NCBI RefSeq assembly: GCF_900113765.1
Contig: NZ_FOQO01000007.1
Location: forward strand, 186,001 to 250,000
Source: Parapedobacter indicus
GTDB lineage: Bacteria; Bacteroidota; Bacteroidia; Sphingobacteriales; Sphingobacteriaceae
Direction of reading: 5' to 3'
DNA length: 64,000 nucleotides
The position numbers and the translations under genes were made by a program. The notes below the pieces were generated by a model. It was given only the letters and a program-made list of their open reading frames with translations. It was not told where the DNA came from and did no database searches. Of this stretch, positions 16,679-25,191 are shown in pieces (positions within the stretch are counted from its first letter, which is position 1; each line of letters begins with the position of its first letter).

Positions 16679-18526
16679 TTAATCTACTTTGATTTGGTAG
16701 AGTTGTTGATGCCATTGATGCAATTCCGTTTCCGGCATTTTCACCACTTTACGGTCGTACGTCATCAGCCCATTGGTTTCAATTTCCACATCGGTGGTTT
16801 GGGTATACACGGCAGCCGATAGTCCCATCGGGATCAAGCGGGCCAAATCATCCACCAAGCCGCGGTAACGGCGCTTCAATTCGTCGACATTCTTGAAGCT
16901 TTGGTACCCCCAATTGTCTTTGGCCTGCCAGGTATGGCCTTCCATAGGCAACCCCAATCCACCAAATTCACCGAGCACCAATATCCGCTGGTCGCCGAAT
17001 AGTTCGGGTCGCGGCATCACCGCATCCGGATAATTATGAATATCCAGGATGTGTCCGGTGGGGAAGAAATTGCCCCCGCTGGCGCTGTTTACCAACCGGG
17101 ATGGATCATACCCCATGGTCCATTCGGTGATCTCTTCTGTCTTAAACTGCCCCCACGCTTCATTGAAGGGCACCCACACCACAATACTTGGAAAATTGTG
17201 CAACGCATCCACGATCGCTTTCCATTCCTTGCGATAGATGGCCTCCGATTCCTGGCTGCGGTCCTTATCGTGTTTACGTCCCGAAGTGATACCCGGCCGC
17301 ATGTCCCAGTGATTGTCGCCTAAGTCACCACTCGGCATGTCCTGCCAAACGAGTACCCCTAGTTGGTCGCAATGGTGGTACCAACGCGCGGGTTCTACCT
17401 TAATGTGCTTACGGATCATGTTGAAACCCATTGCTTTCGTTTTTTCAATATCGAAACGCAAGGCCTCGTCTGTGGGGGCAGTATACAAGCCATCCGGCCA
17501 CCAGCCCTGATCAAGCGGCCCATACTGAAACACAAATTTATTGTTGATCAGCATCCGTTGAATACCATCGGCGTCTTTTCCCATTGATATCTTGCGCATG
17601 GCGAAATACGACGATATTTCATCGATTACCTTTCCTTTACGCAGCACGGCTACCTTTAGGTCGTACAGGAACGGATTTGTAGGCGACCACAACTGCGCAT
17701 TGCTGATGTTCAACGACACATCTACACCAACCGCCGTGGTTTCTTCTGCAACCTTTTCCTGACCTTTCCATGCAGAGATCCGCAACTGATCACCTTCTCT
17801 TATTCCTTCCACCGTCGTCTGTACAGATAGATTGCCCCGGTCAATGTCTGGCGTGTGCTTGGTCGTTACAATGTAGGTTTCGGGCACGCCTTCCAACCAT
17901 ACTGTCTGCCAAATTCCCGTAACCGGCGTATACCAGATGCCACGAGGTTTTACCACCTGCTTACCGTTAGGTTGCGGACCTTCATCCGTGGGGTCCCACA
18001 CCCCAACCACGAGCTCCTGATCAGCTCCTTTAACCAAATAGGGCGTGATATCGATGGAGAAGGGATCGTAACCGCCTTCGTGGGAACCCGCCTTCCGACC
18101 ATTTACGTAAACATCACATTGCCAGTCTACTGCACCAAAATGCAAGAGCACCCGCTGCTTACGTAGCTTTTTATCAAGGGTGACCGTTCTGCGATACCAC
18201 AACGAACTGTCTTTACCTACGGTACGTCCCACGCCCGAAAGTGCTGACTCGACAGCAAATGGCACCAGCAGTTGGCCCTCGTAGTTAGCCGGCGCTGCAC
18301 CTAATTTACCGGGCACAATCGCGTATTCCCACAAGCCGTTCAGATTCTGCCAGCTTTCCCGCACCAATTGCGGCCGGGGGTATTCCGGAAGTGGGTTAGC
18401 GGGATCGATCTGCGCCGCCCAGGACGACTGGATCTTACCTCCCTTGGGTTGCCAAGTCTGTGACTGCTGACCGACGAGCTGCCCCGCCTGCAGGCATACA
18501 GCCAATAAAATTAACGTGTGTTTCAT
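16679..18526 (-). CDS. Glycoside hydrolase family 2 (beta-galactosidase/beta-glucuronidase type)
   Basis: A 615-residue secreted enzyme, counted from the ATG at 18526, which opens a good signal peptide (LILLAVCLQAGQLVGQ); an ATG 18 codons upstream only adds a hydrophilic tail. Domains: galactose-binding-like jelly roll (about 30-190, with LWYRRTV and VDWQCDVYVNG), an immunoglobulin-like domain (about 200-300) and a TIM barrel (about 310-615). Glu456 in VPFNEAWGQ fits the acid/base and Glu520 in VLGEFGGLG the nucleophile. Such enzymes remove beta-linked galactose or uronic acid from side chains, which suits an arabinogalactan-like target (inference). It ends next to the two-component genes but is on its own transcript. 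Confidence 0.88.
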   Translation of the reverse strand: MKHTLILLAVCLQAGQLVGQQSQTWQPKGGKIQSSWAAQIDPANPLPEYPRPQLVRESWQNLNGLWEYAIVPGKLGAAPANYEGQLLVPFAVESALSGVGRTVGKDSSLWYRRTVTLDKKLRKQRVLLHFGAVDWQCDVYVNGRKAGSHEGGYDPFSIDITPYLVKGADQELVVGVWDPTDEGPQPNGKQVVKPRGIWYTPVTGIWQTVWLEGVPETYIVTTKHTPDIDRGNLSVQTTVEGIREGDQLRISAWKGQEKVAEETTAVGVDVSLNISNAQLWSPTNPFLYDLKVAVLRKGKVIDEISSYFAMRKISMGKDADGIQRMLINNKFVFQYGPLDQGWWPDGLYTAPTDEALRFDIEKTKAMGFNMIRKHIKVEPARWYHHCDQLGVLVWQDMPSGDLGDNHWDMRPGITSGRKHDKDRSQESEAIYRKEWKAIVDALHNFPSIVVWVPFNEAWGQFKTEEITEWTMGYDPSRLVNSASGGNFFPTGHILDIHNYPDAVMPRPELFGDQRILVLGEFGGLGLPMEGHTWQAKDNWGYQSFKNVDELKRRYRGLVDDLARLIPMGLSAAVYTQTTDVEIETNGLMTYDRKVVKMPETELHQWHQQLYQIKVD

Positions 18527-18764
18527 GTTTTTTACAACTTCCATGCAATGTCTAATGTTTTTAATTGTATCTGTGTTCATGCACTGGTCCTGGCGACGAA
18601 AATATAGATAAAAACCATTTTTTTTGTCTCAAAATTTCCACATATCGTCTCACGCTTACGTCGATTTATAATCATCCGAATGTCAGTTTATTAAAATTTC
18701 GTTACTATTCTTGTTGTATGTAACAATTTTAACAATTATTAATTACTTTAAGCATGCTTTTGCT

Positions 18765-18772
18765 TATTTTTG
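18765..18772 (+). promoter_or_regulatory. Possible -7 box ahead of the small exported protein and sulP
   Basis: TATTTTTG matches TAnnTTTG 22 bases before the ATG at 18794. The 18527-18793 intergenic stretch is AT-rich and otherwise shows only weak promoter-like sequence on the minus strand for the GH2 gene. No -33 TTG at correct spacing was found. Confidence 0.4.
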
Positions 18773-18793
18773 CAATAGATGATCGCATGACAT

Positions 18794-19129
18794 ATGTCAA
18801 CGAAGGTAACAAGGGTACTATTTGCTAAGCTGTTTTTCGCAATTTTCTTTGCGAAGATGTTTATTTCTACGGTACCTATTTTTATTCAATTCGATCGCGA
18901 TGCCTTGCTGCAGGTTGTGTTGCAGTTAGAAATCGAAAATAATAACGGTAAATCAGGATCTGGGGATCAGGTTAAGGATATTTTCGCCAAGGGATACCTC
19001 AGACTGGCACCGAACTTTGGCCTGCAACCGCCTACCCATTTAGCCACCCAAGTAAACTTTATAGCGAATGACGCACGGCACATCCGTGCGTTCTATCCAG
19101 CTGTACCCACCCCCCCTCCAAACTGCTAA
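18794..19129 (+). CDS. Small membrane-anchored or exported hypothetical protein
   Basis: A 111-residue protein I cannot assign to a named family. It begins with a basic and hydrophobic segment (about 7-30, LFAKLFFAIFFAKMFISTVP) that can act as a signal anchor. A polar middle (LEIENNNGKSGSGDQ) follows, and the end is proline-rich (VPTPPPNC). Small proteins with such endings recur in Sphingobacteriaceae as far as I recall, but I know of no function. It lies 147 bases upstream of sulP on the same strand and probably shares its promoter. The stop follows a C7 run at 19110-19116; a one-base slip there would open a further 44-codon hydrophobic tail. Confidence 0.6.
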   Translation: MSTKVTRVLFAKLFFAIFFAKMFISTVPIFIQFDRDALLQVVLQLEIENNNGKSGSGDQVKDIFAKGYLRLAPNFGLQPPTHLATQVNFIANDARHIRAFYPAVPTPPPNC

Positions 19130-19276
19130 TCAGATTTCCAGGTTACATATTGTGGGCATCCTTGACGTTGTCCATTGGCTCGGCCATCGCTTTATTGGGC
19201 GTTTTCAGTGAAGACTTCCGGTTGGTGGCAGGAGCTGTTGAAATCGATTAGATTCAGTTTATTAATAGTTATCCAT

Positions 19277-20917
19277 ATGTTTGGTACACGTACATCCGCA
19301 TTTTTGAAGTTATCAAAGCGGAATTTAAAATATGATTTTTCGGCAAGTATTGTAGTCTTTCTCGTCGCCTTGCCGTTATGTTTGGGAATAGCACTAGCTT
19401 CGGGCGCGCCACTATTCGCTGGTTTATTGACAGGGATTATCGGAGGAATTGTTATTGCTTCGTTCAGTGGTTCACAACTCAGTGTAAGCGGCCCCGCGGC
19501 CGGCCTTACTGTAATCGTCTTTGGCGCAATAGAGCAATTAGGGGCATTTGAAACGTTTTTATTGGCCGTTTTGCTTGCCGGAATAATTCAAATCGTTTTG
19601 GGCATTATCAGAGCGGGAATGATTGGCAATTATTTTCCTTCATCCGTCATCATTGGAATGCTAGCAGCAATCGGCATCATCATTATACTCAAGCAATTGC
19701 CTCACGCTGTGGGATACGACTCCAGTTTCTTTGGCGAGGAAAGCTTTGTTCAACTCGATAATGAAAACACCTTCACGGCGTTGCAAAAGGCCTTCGCTGC
19801 TATAAATTACGGAGCTTCTATTATTTGTATCCTTTCATTGGCCATCCTCATCTTATGGCCGAAATTCAAGAAATTGAGCATCGTGCCTGCGCCGCTGGTC
19901 GTAGTATTCGTGGGCGTGCTGTTGAGCCAGCTCTTCCTTGGCAGCAGCTTTGAATTGGCACCGAATCACTTGGTGGTTATTCCGGTGGTTGGTTCGTTTA
20001 ACGAGTTTTTGGGTTTATTCACCTTTCCCGACTTTACACAGATAGCGAATAAAGAGGTTTGGATCGCTGCATTCACGATTGCTATCATTGCCAGTTTGGA
20101 AACCTTGCTCAGTTTAGAGGCCGTTGATAAAATTGACCCATTTAAGCGGGTCTCTCCGACCAATAGGGAGTTAATGGCGCAGGGAATCGGCAACATGACT
20201 TCCGGATTGGTGGGCGGATTGCCGTTGACAGCGGTTATTGTACGATCTTCAGCGAATGTCAATGCGGGTGGTCGTACACGTCAGAGCGCCATATTACATG
20301 GTATTTGGTTATTGCTGGCGGTAATTACCATTCCCTCGATCATTAATCTTATACCCCTCTCGTGTTTGGCAGCCATCTTGTTACATACGGGCTATAAGTT
20401 AGCAAAACCATCTGCGTTCAAACAGATGTGGCACAAGGGTCTCGATCAATTCGTGCCGTTTGTCGTAACCATTCTCGCCGTTGTTTTAACCGACTTGCTC
20501 ACTGGTGTAGGTATCGGACTCGTGGTTGCCATGTTTTACATTCTTAGGAACAATCTTTCCAACGCATTTGAATATGATGTTGAAGAAAATGCGGATGGAG
20601 CGAAAATAACTTTTACCTTAGCGGAAGAAGTGACGTTTCTTAATAAAGCGGCTATACAAAAAGCACTTTACGGCCTCCCAAGACGTATCAACGAAATTAT
20701 CATTGATGGTTCACAAAGCCGATTTATCGATAAGGATGTTATTGAAGTTATCAAAGATTTCGAGCAAAACGCGGTAAGCAAGGGGAAAACGATTGAACTA
20801 GTGGGCATTGTGAACAAAAAGAATGTACCCAACATCAAACGTTTTACGCAGGCAATCCTGAAAAATGACTCGTTGAAACGGAAAGCAACGATTACGAAAA
20901 CAACAGAGACAATTTAA
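19277..20917 (+). CDS. SulP family inorganic anion transporter (probable bicarbonate or sulfate)
   Basis: A 546-residue inner-membrane transporter with about 10-12 hydrophobic segments and a C-terminal STAS domain (about 435-540, including IIIDGSQSRFIDKDVIEVI). The SulP core motifs are seen at the N-terminus (FLVALPLCLGIALASGAPLFAGL, GSQLSVSGPAAGLTVIVF). I start it at ATG 19277; a frame extending to a TTG at 19175 adds a stretch not typical of the family. The beta-carbonic anhydrase gene starts 21 bases after it, a pairing that in known cases marks bicarbonate or CO2 exchange (BicA-like). Sulfate uptake remains possible, but no sulfate-assimilation genes are nearby. Confidence 0.92.
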   Translation: MFGTRTSAFLKLSKRNLKYDFSASIVVFLVALPLCLGIALASGAPLFAGLLTGIIGGIVIASFSGSQLSVSGPAAGLTVIVFGAIEQLGAFETFLLAVLLAGIIQIVLGIIRAGMIGNYFPSSVIIGMLAAIGIIIILKQLPHAVGYDSSFFGEESFVQLDNENTFTALQKAFAAINYGASIICILSLAILILWPKFKKLSIVPAPLVVVFVGVLLSQLFLGSSFELAPNHLVVIPVVGSFNEFLGLFTFPDFTQIANKEVWIAAFTIAIIASLETLLSLEAVDKIDPFKRVSPTNRELMAQGIGNMTSGLVGGLPLTAVIVRSSANVNAGGRTRQSAILHGIWLLLAVITIPSIINLIPLSCLAAILLHTGYKLAKPSAFKQMWHKGLDQFVPFVVTILAVVLTDLLTGVGIGLVVAMFYILRNNLSNAFEYDVEENADGAKITFTLAEEVTFLNKAAIQKALYGLPRRINEIIIDGSQSRFIDKDVIEVIKDFEQNAVSKGKTIELVGIVNKKNVPNIKRFTQAILKNDSLKRKATITKTTETI

Positions 20918-20938
20918 TTAACAAAACAAACATAAACG

Positions 20939-21601
20939 ATGTATAAAAAGCAATTAGAAAATCCGGTATTAAAAGCAAGCTTTGAAAAAATATTAGCTGG
21001 AAACGATGTATGGGTTCAAGAAGTTAAGGATGATACCACCGGCAAACTCCAACAATTGGCCCAAGGCCAAAACCCTGAGCTGTTATGGATCGGCTGTGCC
21101 GATAGCCGGGTTCCGGCCAACCAAATCACCAATACGCAACCGGGAGAGGTGTTCGTTCATCGCAACATCGCCAATATGTGTGTGCATTCAGACATGAATA
21201 TGCTAAGCGTGCTTGACTACGCAGTCAATGTACTGAAAGTAAAACACATCATCGTAGCAGGACATTACGGCTGCGGTGGTGTAGCCGCTGCCCTTAGCCG
21301 CAAGCAATTTGGTATCATTGACAACTGGCTCTGCCACATCAAGGACGTATACCGATTCCACAGTGACGAAATCGATGCCATTGAAGATGAGGAACAAAAA
21401 GTAAGCCGTTTGGTAGAGCTCAATGTAGCCGAACAGGTCTTTAACCTTTGCACCACATCGATTGTCCAGAATGCCTGGAAAGAAAGAAATGACCTGGCCA
21501 TACATGGAATGGTCATTGATATTGCCACGGGTAAATTGATCGACCTGGATATTACGTTTACGGATAGCGTAGGTTTGGGCAAAGTATTTGCATTTAAGTA
21601 A
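20939..21601 (+). CDS. can: Beta-class carbonic anhydrase
   Basis: A 220-residue cytoplasmic zinc enzyme that interconverts CO2 and bicarbonate. The zinc ligands are Cys53 in WIGCADSRVP, His109 and Cys112 in VAGHYGCGG, and the Asp55-Arg57 dyad is present. Length and motifs match the E. coli Can type. Its position directly after a SulP transporter suggests joint handling of bicarbonate. A bidirectional terminator follows its stop codon. Confidence 0.96.
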   Translation: MYKKQLENPVLKASFEKILAGNDVWVQEVKDDTTGKLQQLAQGQNPELLWIGCADSRVPANQITNTQPGEVFVHRNIANMCVHSDMNMLSVLDYAVNVLKVKHIIVAGHYGCGGVAAALSRKQFGIIDNWLCHIKDVYRFHSDEIDAIEDEEQKVSRLVELNVAEQVFNLCTTSIVQNAWKERNDLAIHGMVIDIATGKLIDLDITFTDSVGLGKVFAFK

Positions 21602-21606
21602 AGAGT

Positions 21607-21634
21607 AAAAAGGGGCCGATTCACGGCCCCTTTT
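21607..21634. terminator. Bidirectional intrinsic terminator between the carbonic anhydrase gene and pruA
   Basis: An 11-base inverted repeat (AAAAGGGGCCG with its complement) encloses a five-base loop and is flanked by A and T runs on both sides. It serves both convergent genes. Confidence 0.9.
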
Positions 21635-21644
21635 TATTGCTAAC

Positions 21645-23279
21645 CTATTCCTGTTCCATGAACGGATATCGGTAGTCCGTGGGTGGATCAAATGTCTCTT
21701 TGATCGTCCGTGGCGATACCCACCTCAGCAGATTGATCATCGATCCAGCCTTGTCGTTTGTACCCGACCCCCTAGCGCCGCCAAAAGGTTGTTGCCCCAC
21801 AACGGCTCCCGTACACTTATCATTCACATAGAAGTTACCTGCAGCATGGCGTAGGGCATGCGTTGCTTCGCTGATTGCATAGCGGTCGCGAGCAATTACG
21901 GCACCTGTCAACGCATAAATAGACGTGTTGTCAATGACCTCCAGCACCTCCTCCCATTTTTCATCGTCATAAATGTATACGGTCAATACCGGGCCGAACA
22001 GTTCCTCACACATCGTCACATAATCGGGTCGCTTCGCGCGGATTACCGTCGGATGGATATAGTAGCCTTCACTTTTATCGTATGTGCCTCCTACAAGAAT
22101 TTCTGCATCCGGATCCTGTTTCGCCGCATCGATGTATTTCGCCAGTTTATCGAATGACTTCTCATCGATCACTGCGTTGATGAAATTGCTGAAATCATCC
22201 ACTGGACCGATTTTGAATGACGCCACATCCTTCACGATTAAGCCCTTCAATTCCGGCCATAACGATTCGGGAATATAAACCCGGGATGCTGCAGAGCATT
22301 TCTGCCCCTGGTATTCGAATGCTCCGCGAACGATTGCCGTGGCAGCGACCTTCACGTCAGCAGAACGGTGTACCAAGATGAAGTCTTTACCGCCGGTTTC
22401 CCCTACAATCCGCGGGTAGCTACGATAACGGTGAATATTCTCGCCAATGGTCTTCCATATCTGTTGGAAAACGGCTGTGGATCCGGTAAAATGTATTCCA
22501 GCAAAATCCCGATGCTTAAAAATCACCTCTCCTACTTCCGGTCCATCGGCATAAATTAGGTTAATTACTCCGTCGGGTACACCTGCTTCACGAAATACCT
22601 CCATCAGCACATGTGCGGAATACACCTGTGTATTGGCCGGTTTCCACACCACCACGTTCCCCATCAATGCGGCCGATGTTGGTAGGTTACCAGCGATTGC
22701 CGTAAAATTGAAGGGTGTCAGTGCAAAGACGAATCCTTCCAGCGGGCGTTGCTCGACCCTATTCCAGCTTCCCCGTGGCGAGACCGGCGGCTGCTGCGCA
22801 TAAATTTCGCTCATATACTTAACGTTGAATCGCAGGAAATCCACGATCTCGCAAGCCGAATCAATTTCTGCCTGAAAGGCATTCTTGGACTGCCCGAGCA
22901 TTGTCGCCGCATTTAACTTATATCGATATGGACCTGCTATCAGGTCAGCAGCCTTTAGAAAGATTGCCGCCCGTTCTTCCCATGGCAAGTTTTCCCACGC
23001 CTTCTTCGCTTTCAGTGCAGCATCGATGGCTGCCTGCACGTGATGTTTATCTCCGTAGTGGTAATACCCCAGTACCTGTCTATGTGCGTGCGGTGGATGG
23101 ATCGGAACTTTATGTTCTGTACGAATCTCCTTGCCCCCGATGTACATCGGGATATCCGCTTGCGCTGCAAGTGCTGCTTGCAGGGCATGTTGCAGGAGCC
23201 TGCGCTCCCTACTCCCCACAGCATACGATTGTACCGGTTCGTTTACAGGATCCGGCACATTGAAAAATCCTTTTAACAT
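21645..23279 (-). CDS. pruA: Delta-1-pyrroline-5-carboxylate dehydrogenase
   Basis: A 544-residue cytoplasmic aldehyde dehydrogenase that oxidizes glutamate semialdehyde to glutamate in proline breakdown. The catalytic Cys is in EYQGQKCSAASR and the general-base Glu region is IVGETGGKDF. QQPFGGARGSGTNDKAG near the C-terminus is typical of the stand-alone PruA type. I prefer ATG 23279 (MLKGFFNVPDPVNEP, the conserved beginning) over ATG 23291, which lies only about 7 bases after the predicted transcript start. No proline dehydrogenase gene is adjacent. Confidence 0.95.
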   Translation of the reverse strand: MLKGFFNVPDPVNEPVQSYAVGSRERRLLQHALQAALAAQADIPMYIGGKEIRTEHKVPIHPPHAHRQVLGYYHYGDKHHVQAAIDAALKAKKAWENLPWEERAAIFLKAADLIAGPYRYKLNAATMLGQSKNAFQAEIDSACEIVDFLRFNVKYMSEIYAQQPPVSPRGSWNRVEQRPLEGFVFALTPFNFTAIAGNLPTSAALMGNVVVWKPANTQVYSAHVLMEVFREAGVPDGVINLIYADGPEVGEVIFKHRDFAGIHFTGSTAVFQQIWKTIGENIHRYRSYPRIVGETGGKDFILVHRSADVKVAATAIVRGAFEYQGQKCSAASRVYIPESLWPELKGLIVKDVASFKIGPVDDFSNFINAVIDEKSFDKLAKYIDAAKQDPDAEILVGGTYDKSEGYYIHPTVIRAKRPDYVTMCEELFGPVLTVYIYDDEKWEEVLEVIDNTSIYALTGAVIARDRYAISEATHALRHAAGNFYVNDKCTGAVVGQQPFGGARGSGTNDKAGSMINLLRWVSPRTIKETFDPPTDYRYPFMEQE

Positions 23280-23304
23280 GCTAATATTCATTTGTGTGAC
23301 GCAA

Positions 23305-23335
23305 CAAAGCTACCAAAACCCGTAGGACTGTGCAA
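23305..23335 (-). promoter_or_regulatory. Promoter of pruA
   Basis: On the minus strand TTG (23335-23333), a 20-base spacer and TAGCTTTG (23312-23305) match the Bacteroidota -33/-7 pattern. The transcript should start near 23298. The -33 triplet touches the 3' end of the RDD gene at 23336. Confidence 0.65.
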
Positions 23336-24073
23336 TTAATTTGTGTCTCGGGCGGTGATGGCATTGTAGTCTTTGACGATGGTATGAAGAAAGTTCAGTT
23401 CATCCATCCCTTCGGGAATTTCAATATTCAGGTGGTTCTTCATCTTGTTTGCCAACTGATAAATCAAGAGGCTATTTCCCGACTTTGAATAATTGCTTAA
23501 CACTTCGTGCACCAACCCAATGTCACGATCGTTCAATAAGTCGACCTCCTGAAAGTGTGGTTCGTAATTTTCGGCAGACGGTTTAAACGCAACAGCTGAT
23601 AATCCTGTACGCGGCGTGGTTTTGATGAGGGTTGTATTAGCAACAATGTCGCCGATCCGTTGTTTCTTCGTGGTTACCGCCACGGATATCAGCGCTCCCA
23701 GACCACTGGTCAGTAAAAAATCCACAATCCGGAAAGTCCACCTCAACAGGTATTGCCCAAGACTCGGTTGAGCACCATCCAGGCTGATGACTTTAATTTT
23801 CATGGCGCGCTTGCCCACACTCTGCCCATTAAAAAAGAGCTCACTTATCAGATCGTAAAACACATATAACGCACCGAAAATAATCAACATAACGATAATG
23901 CCGATTTCACCCATCCCTGCGTCTGCGAGAATGGCCATAAAAATGATTCCCAGGAAATATAACAAGATAAATATAGCCATGTCGATCAGCCGGGCGGCAA
24001 TCCGCTCACCAAGTCCAGCAACATCGTATTCGATATCGACATGTTGTGTGGTACTGACTTTGATCGTGTCCAT
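23336..24073 (-). CDS. RDD family membrane protein
   Basis: A 245-residue inner-membrane protein. The RDD domain (about 10-150) has the signature Arg and Asp residues (GERIAARLIDMAIFILLYF, SVGKRAMKIKVI, then TLIKT) and about three or four membrane helices. The C-terminal 80 residues are soluble (HEVLSNYSKSGNSLLIYQLA). I start at ATG 24073, because the promoter directly ahead would give a transcript beginning there; a longer frame to 24244 is Cys-rich and not protein-like. It is divergent from the SpoIIM-MoxR operon; in other Bacteroidota RDD genes usually sit in that same cluster, so it likely belongs functionally. Confidence 0.87.
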   Translation of the reverse strand: MDTIKVSTTQHVDIEYDVAGLGERIAARLIDMAIFILLYFLGIIFMAILADAGMGEIGIIVMLIIFGALYVFYDLISELFFNGQSVGKRAMKIKVISLDGAQPSLGQYLLRWTFRIVDFLLTSGLGALISVAVTTKKQRIGDIVANTTLIKTTPRTGLSAVAFKPSAENYEPHFQEVDLLNDRDIGLVHEVLSNYSKSGNSLLIYQLANKMKNHLNIEIPEGMDELNFLHTIVKDYNAITARDTN

Positions 24074-24080
24074 CTTCCCA

Positions 24081-24110
24081 CAAATATAGCGGATGCACGG
24101 CAAAACGCAA
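24081..24110 (-). promoter_or_regulatory. Promoter of the RDD gene, nearly leaderless
   Basis: On the minus strand TTG (24110-24108), 19 bases, then TATATTTG (24088-24081): a full Bacteroidota consensus. The predicted transcript start (about 24074) falls right at the ATG at 24073, so the mRNA may have almost no leader. Confidence 0.65.
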
Positions 24111-24210
24111 CAACAGAAAAATTCACACAAAACTTTACGAGAAAGAAACCTAAAACATTGGCCGATGTTTGCTATTTTTATTGCCATCCATTGACGACAA
24201 GTGATTAAAC

Positions 24211-25191
24211 ATGCGCGAAGCGTTATTTGTAAAGCAAAATGCAACGAAGTGGGAACAATTTGAAAATATGCGGTCCGCCTCGCCGGATGAATTAGCAGAC
24301 CGTTTTATTTCCATCACGGATGATCTTGCCTATGCCAAGACATTCTATCCCAAATCACAGACCACGGCCTATCTCAATGGATTAGCCGCCAAGCTGCATC
24401 AATCAATCTACCGCAATAAACGCGAAAAAGGCGGGCGTTTTTTAACGTTTTGGAAACACGAATTGCCACTACTTTTCAAGCAGTACGAAAGGCAGTTGCT
24501 CTATGCATTCCTATTTTTCCTGACTTTTTGCCTTATGGGTGCCTTATCTGCGCGTTACGATGACACCTTCGTACGGCTTATTCTAGGCGACAGCTACGTA
24601 AACATGACGAATGAAAACATAAAAAATGGAGATCCCTTCGGTGTTTATAAGCAAACGAACTCATTTGAAATGTTTTTTTTCATTGCCGTCAATAATATCT
24701 GGGTGTCGTTTCTTGCCTTTGCCATGGGGATTATTTTTTCGGTGGGCACACTGTACGTACTGATCCGTAACGGCATCATGCTGGGTTCGTTTCAATACTT
24801 CTTTTTTAGCCAAGGCCTTGGTTGGGATTCCGTGTTGGTTATTTGGATTCACGGCACATTGGAAATTTCGGCTATCGTTATCGCGGGTGCCGCAGGCCTC
24901 GCGATGGGCAATAGTTTCTTGTTTCCAAAAACGTATAAACGCATGGTTGCATTCAAACAGGGAGCTAAAGATGGACTGAAAATGATCATCGGTTTGATCC
25001 CCGTTTTTCTCACAGCGGCTTTCCTCGAGGGCTTTGTCACCCGTCATACCACCATGCCCGTGTGGATAAGCTGCTCCATCTTGGCAGGTTCGCTCGCTTT
25101 TATCAGTTGGTATGTCGTGATCTATCCGAATCGCTTATATCAATCCTCCCAATTAGCTACTTTGCGCCATGGAACCGAAAGTCGAATTTAG
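24211..25191 (+). CDS. SpoIIM / DUF95 family membrane protein
   Basis: A 326-residue inner-membrane protein of the stage II sporulation protein M family, here in a non-sporulating lineage. An N-terminal soluble helical region of about 95 residues (MREALFVKQNATKWEQFE) leads into five or six membrane segments with the conserved AVNNIWVSFLAFAMGI and LGSFQYFFFSQGLG and the WIHGTLEISAIVIAGAAGL motif. It opens the operon of membrane and MoxR-type genes; its last 23 bases overlap the next gene. The role is thought to be linked to envelope or MoxR-dependent protein assembly, not proven. Confidence 0.9.
   Translation: MREALFVKQNATKWEQFENMRSASPDELADRFISITDDLAYAKTFYPKSQTTAYLNGLAAKLHQSIYRNKREKGGRFLTFWKHELPLLFKQYERQLLYAFLFFLTFCLMGALSARYDDTFVRLILGDSYVNMTNENIKNGDPFGVYKQTNSFEMFFFIAVNNIWVSFLAFAMGIIFSVGTLYVLIRNGIMLGSFQYFFFSQGLGWDSVLVIWIHGTLEISAIVIAGAAGLAMGNSFLFPKTYKRMVAFKQGAKDGLKMIIGLIPVFLTAAFLEGFVTRHTTMPVWISCSILAGSLAFISWYVVIYPNRLYQSSQLATLRHGTESRI

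Noticed and set aside
19175..19276. N-terminal extension of the SulP transporter to a TTG codon
   Set aside because: The extra 34 residues do not look like a SulP N-terminus and ATG 19277 fits the family start.
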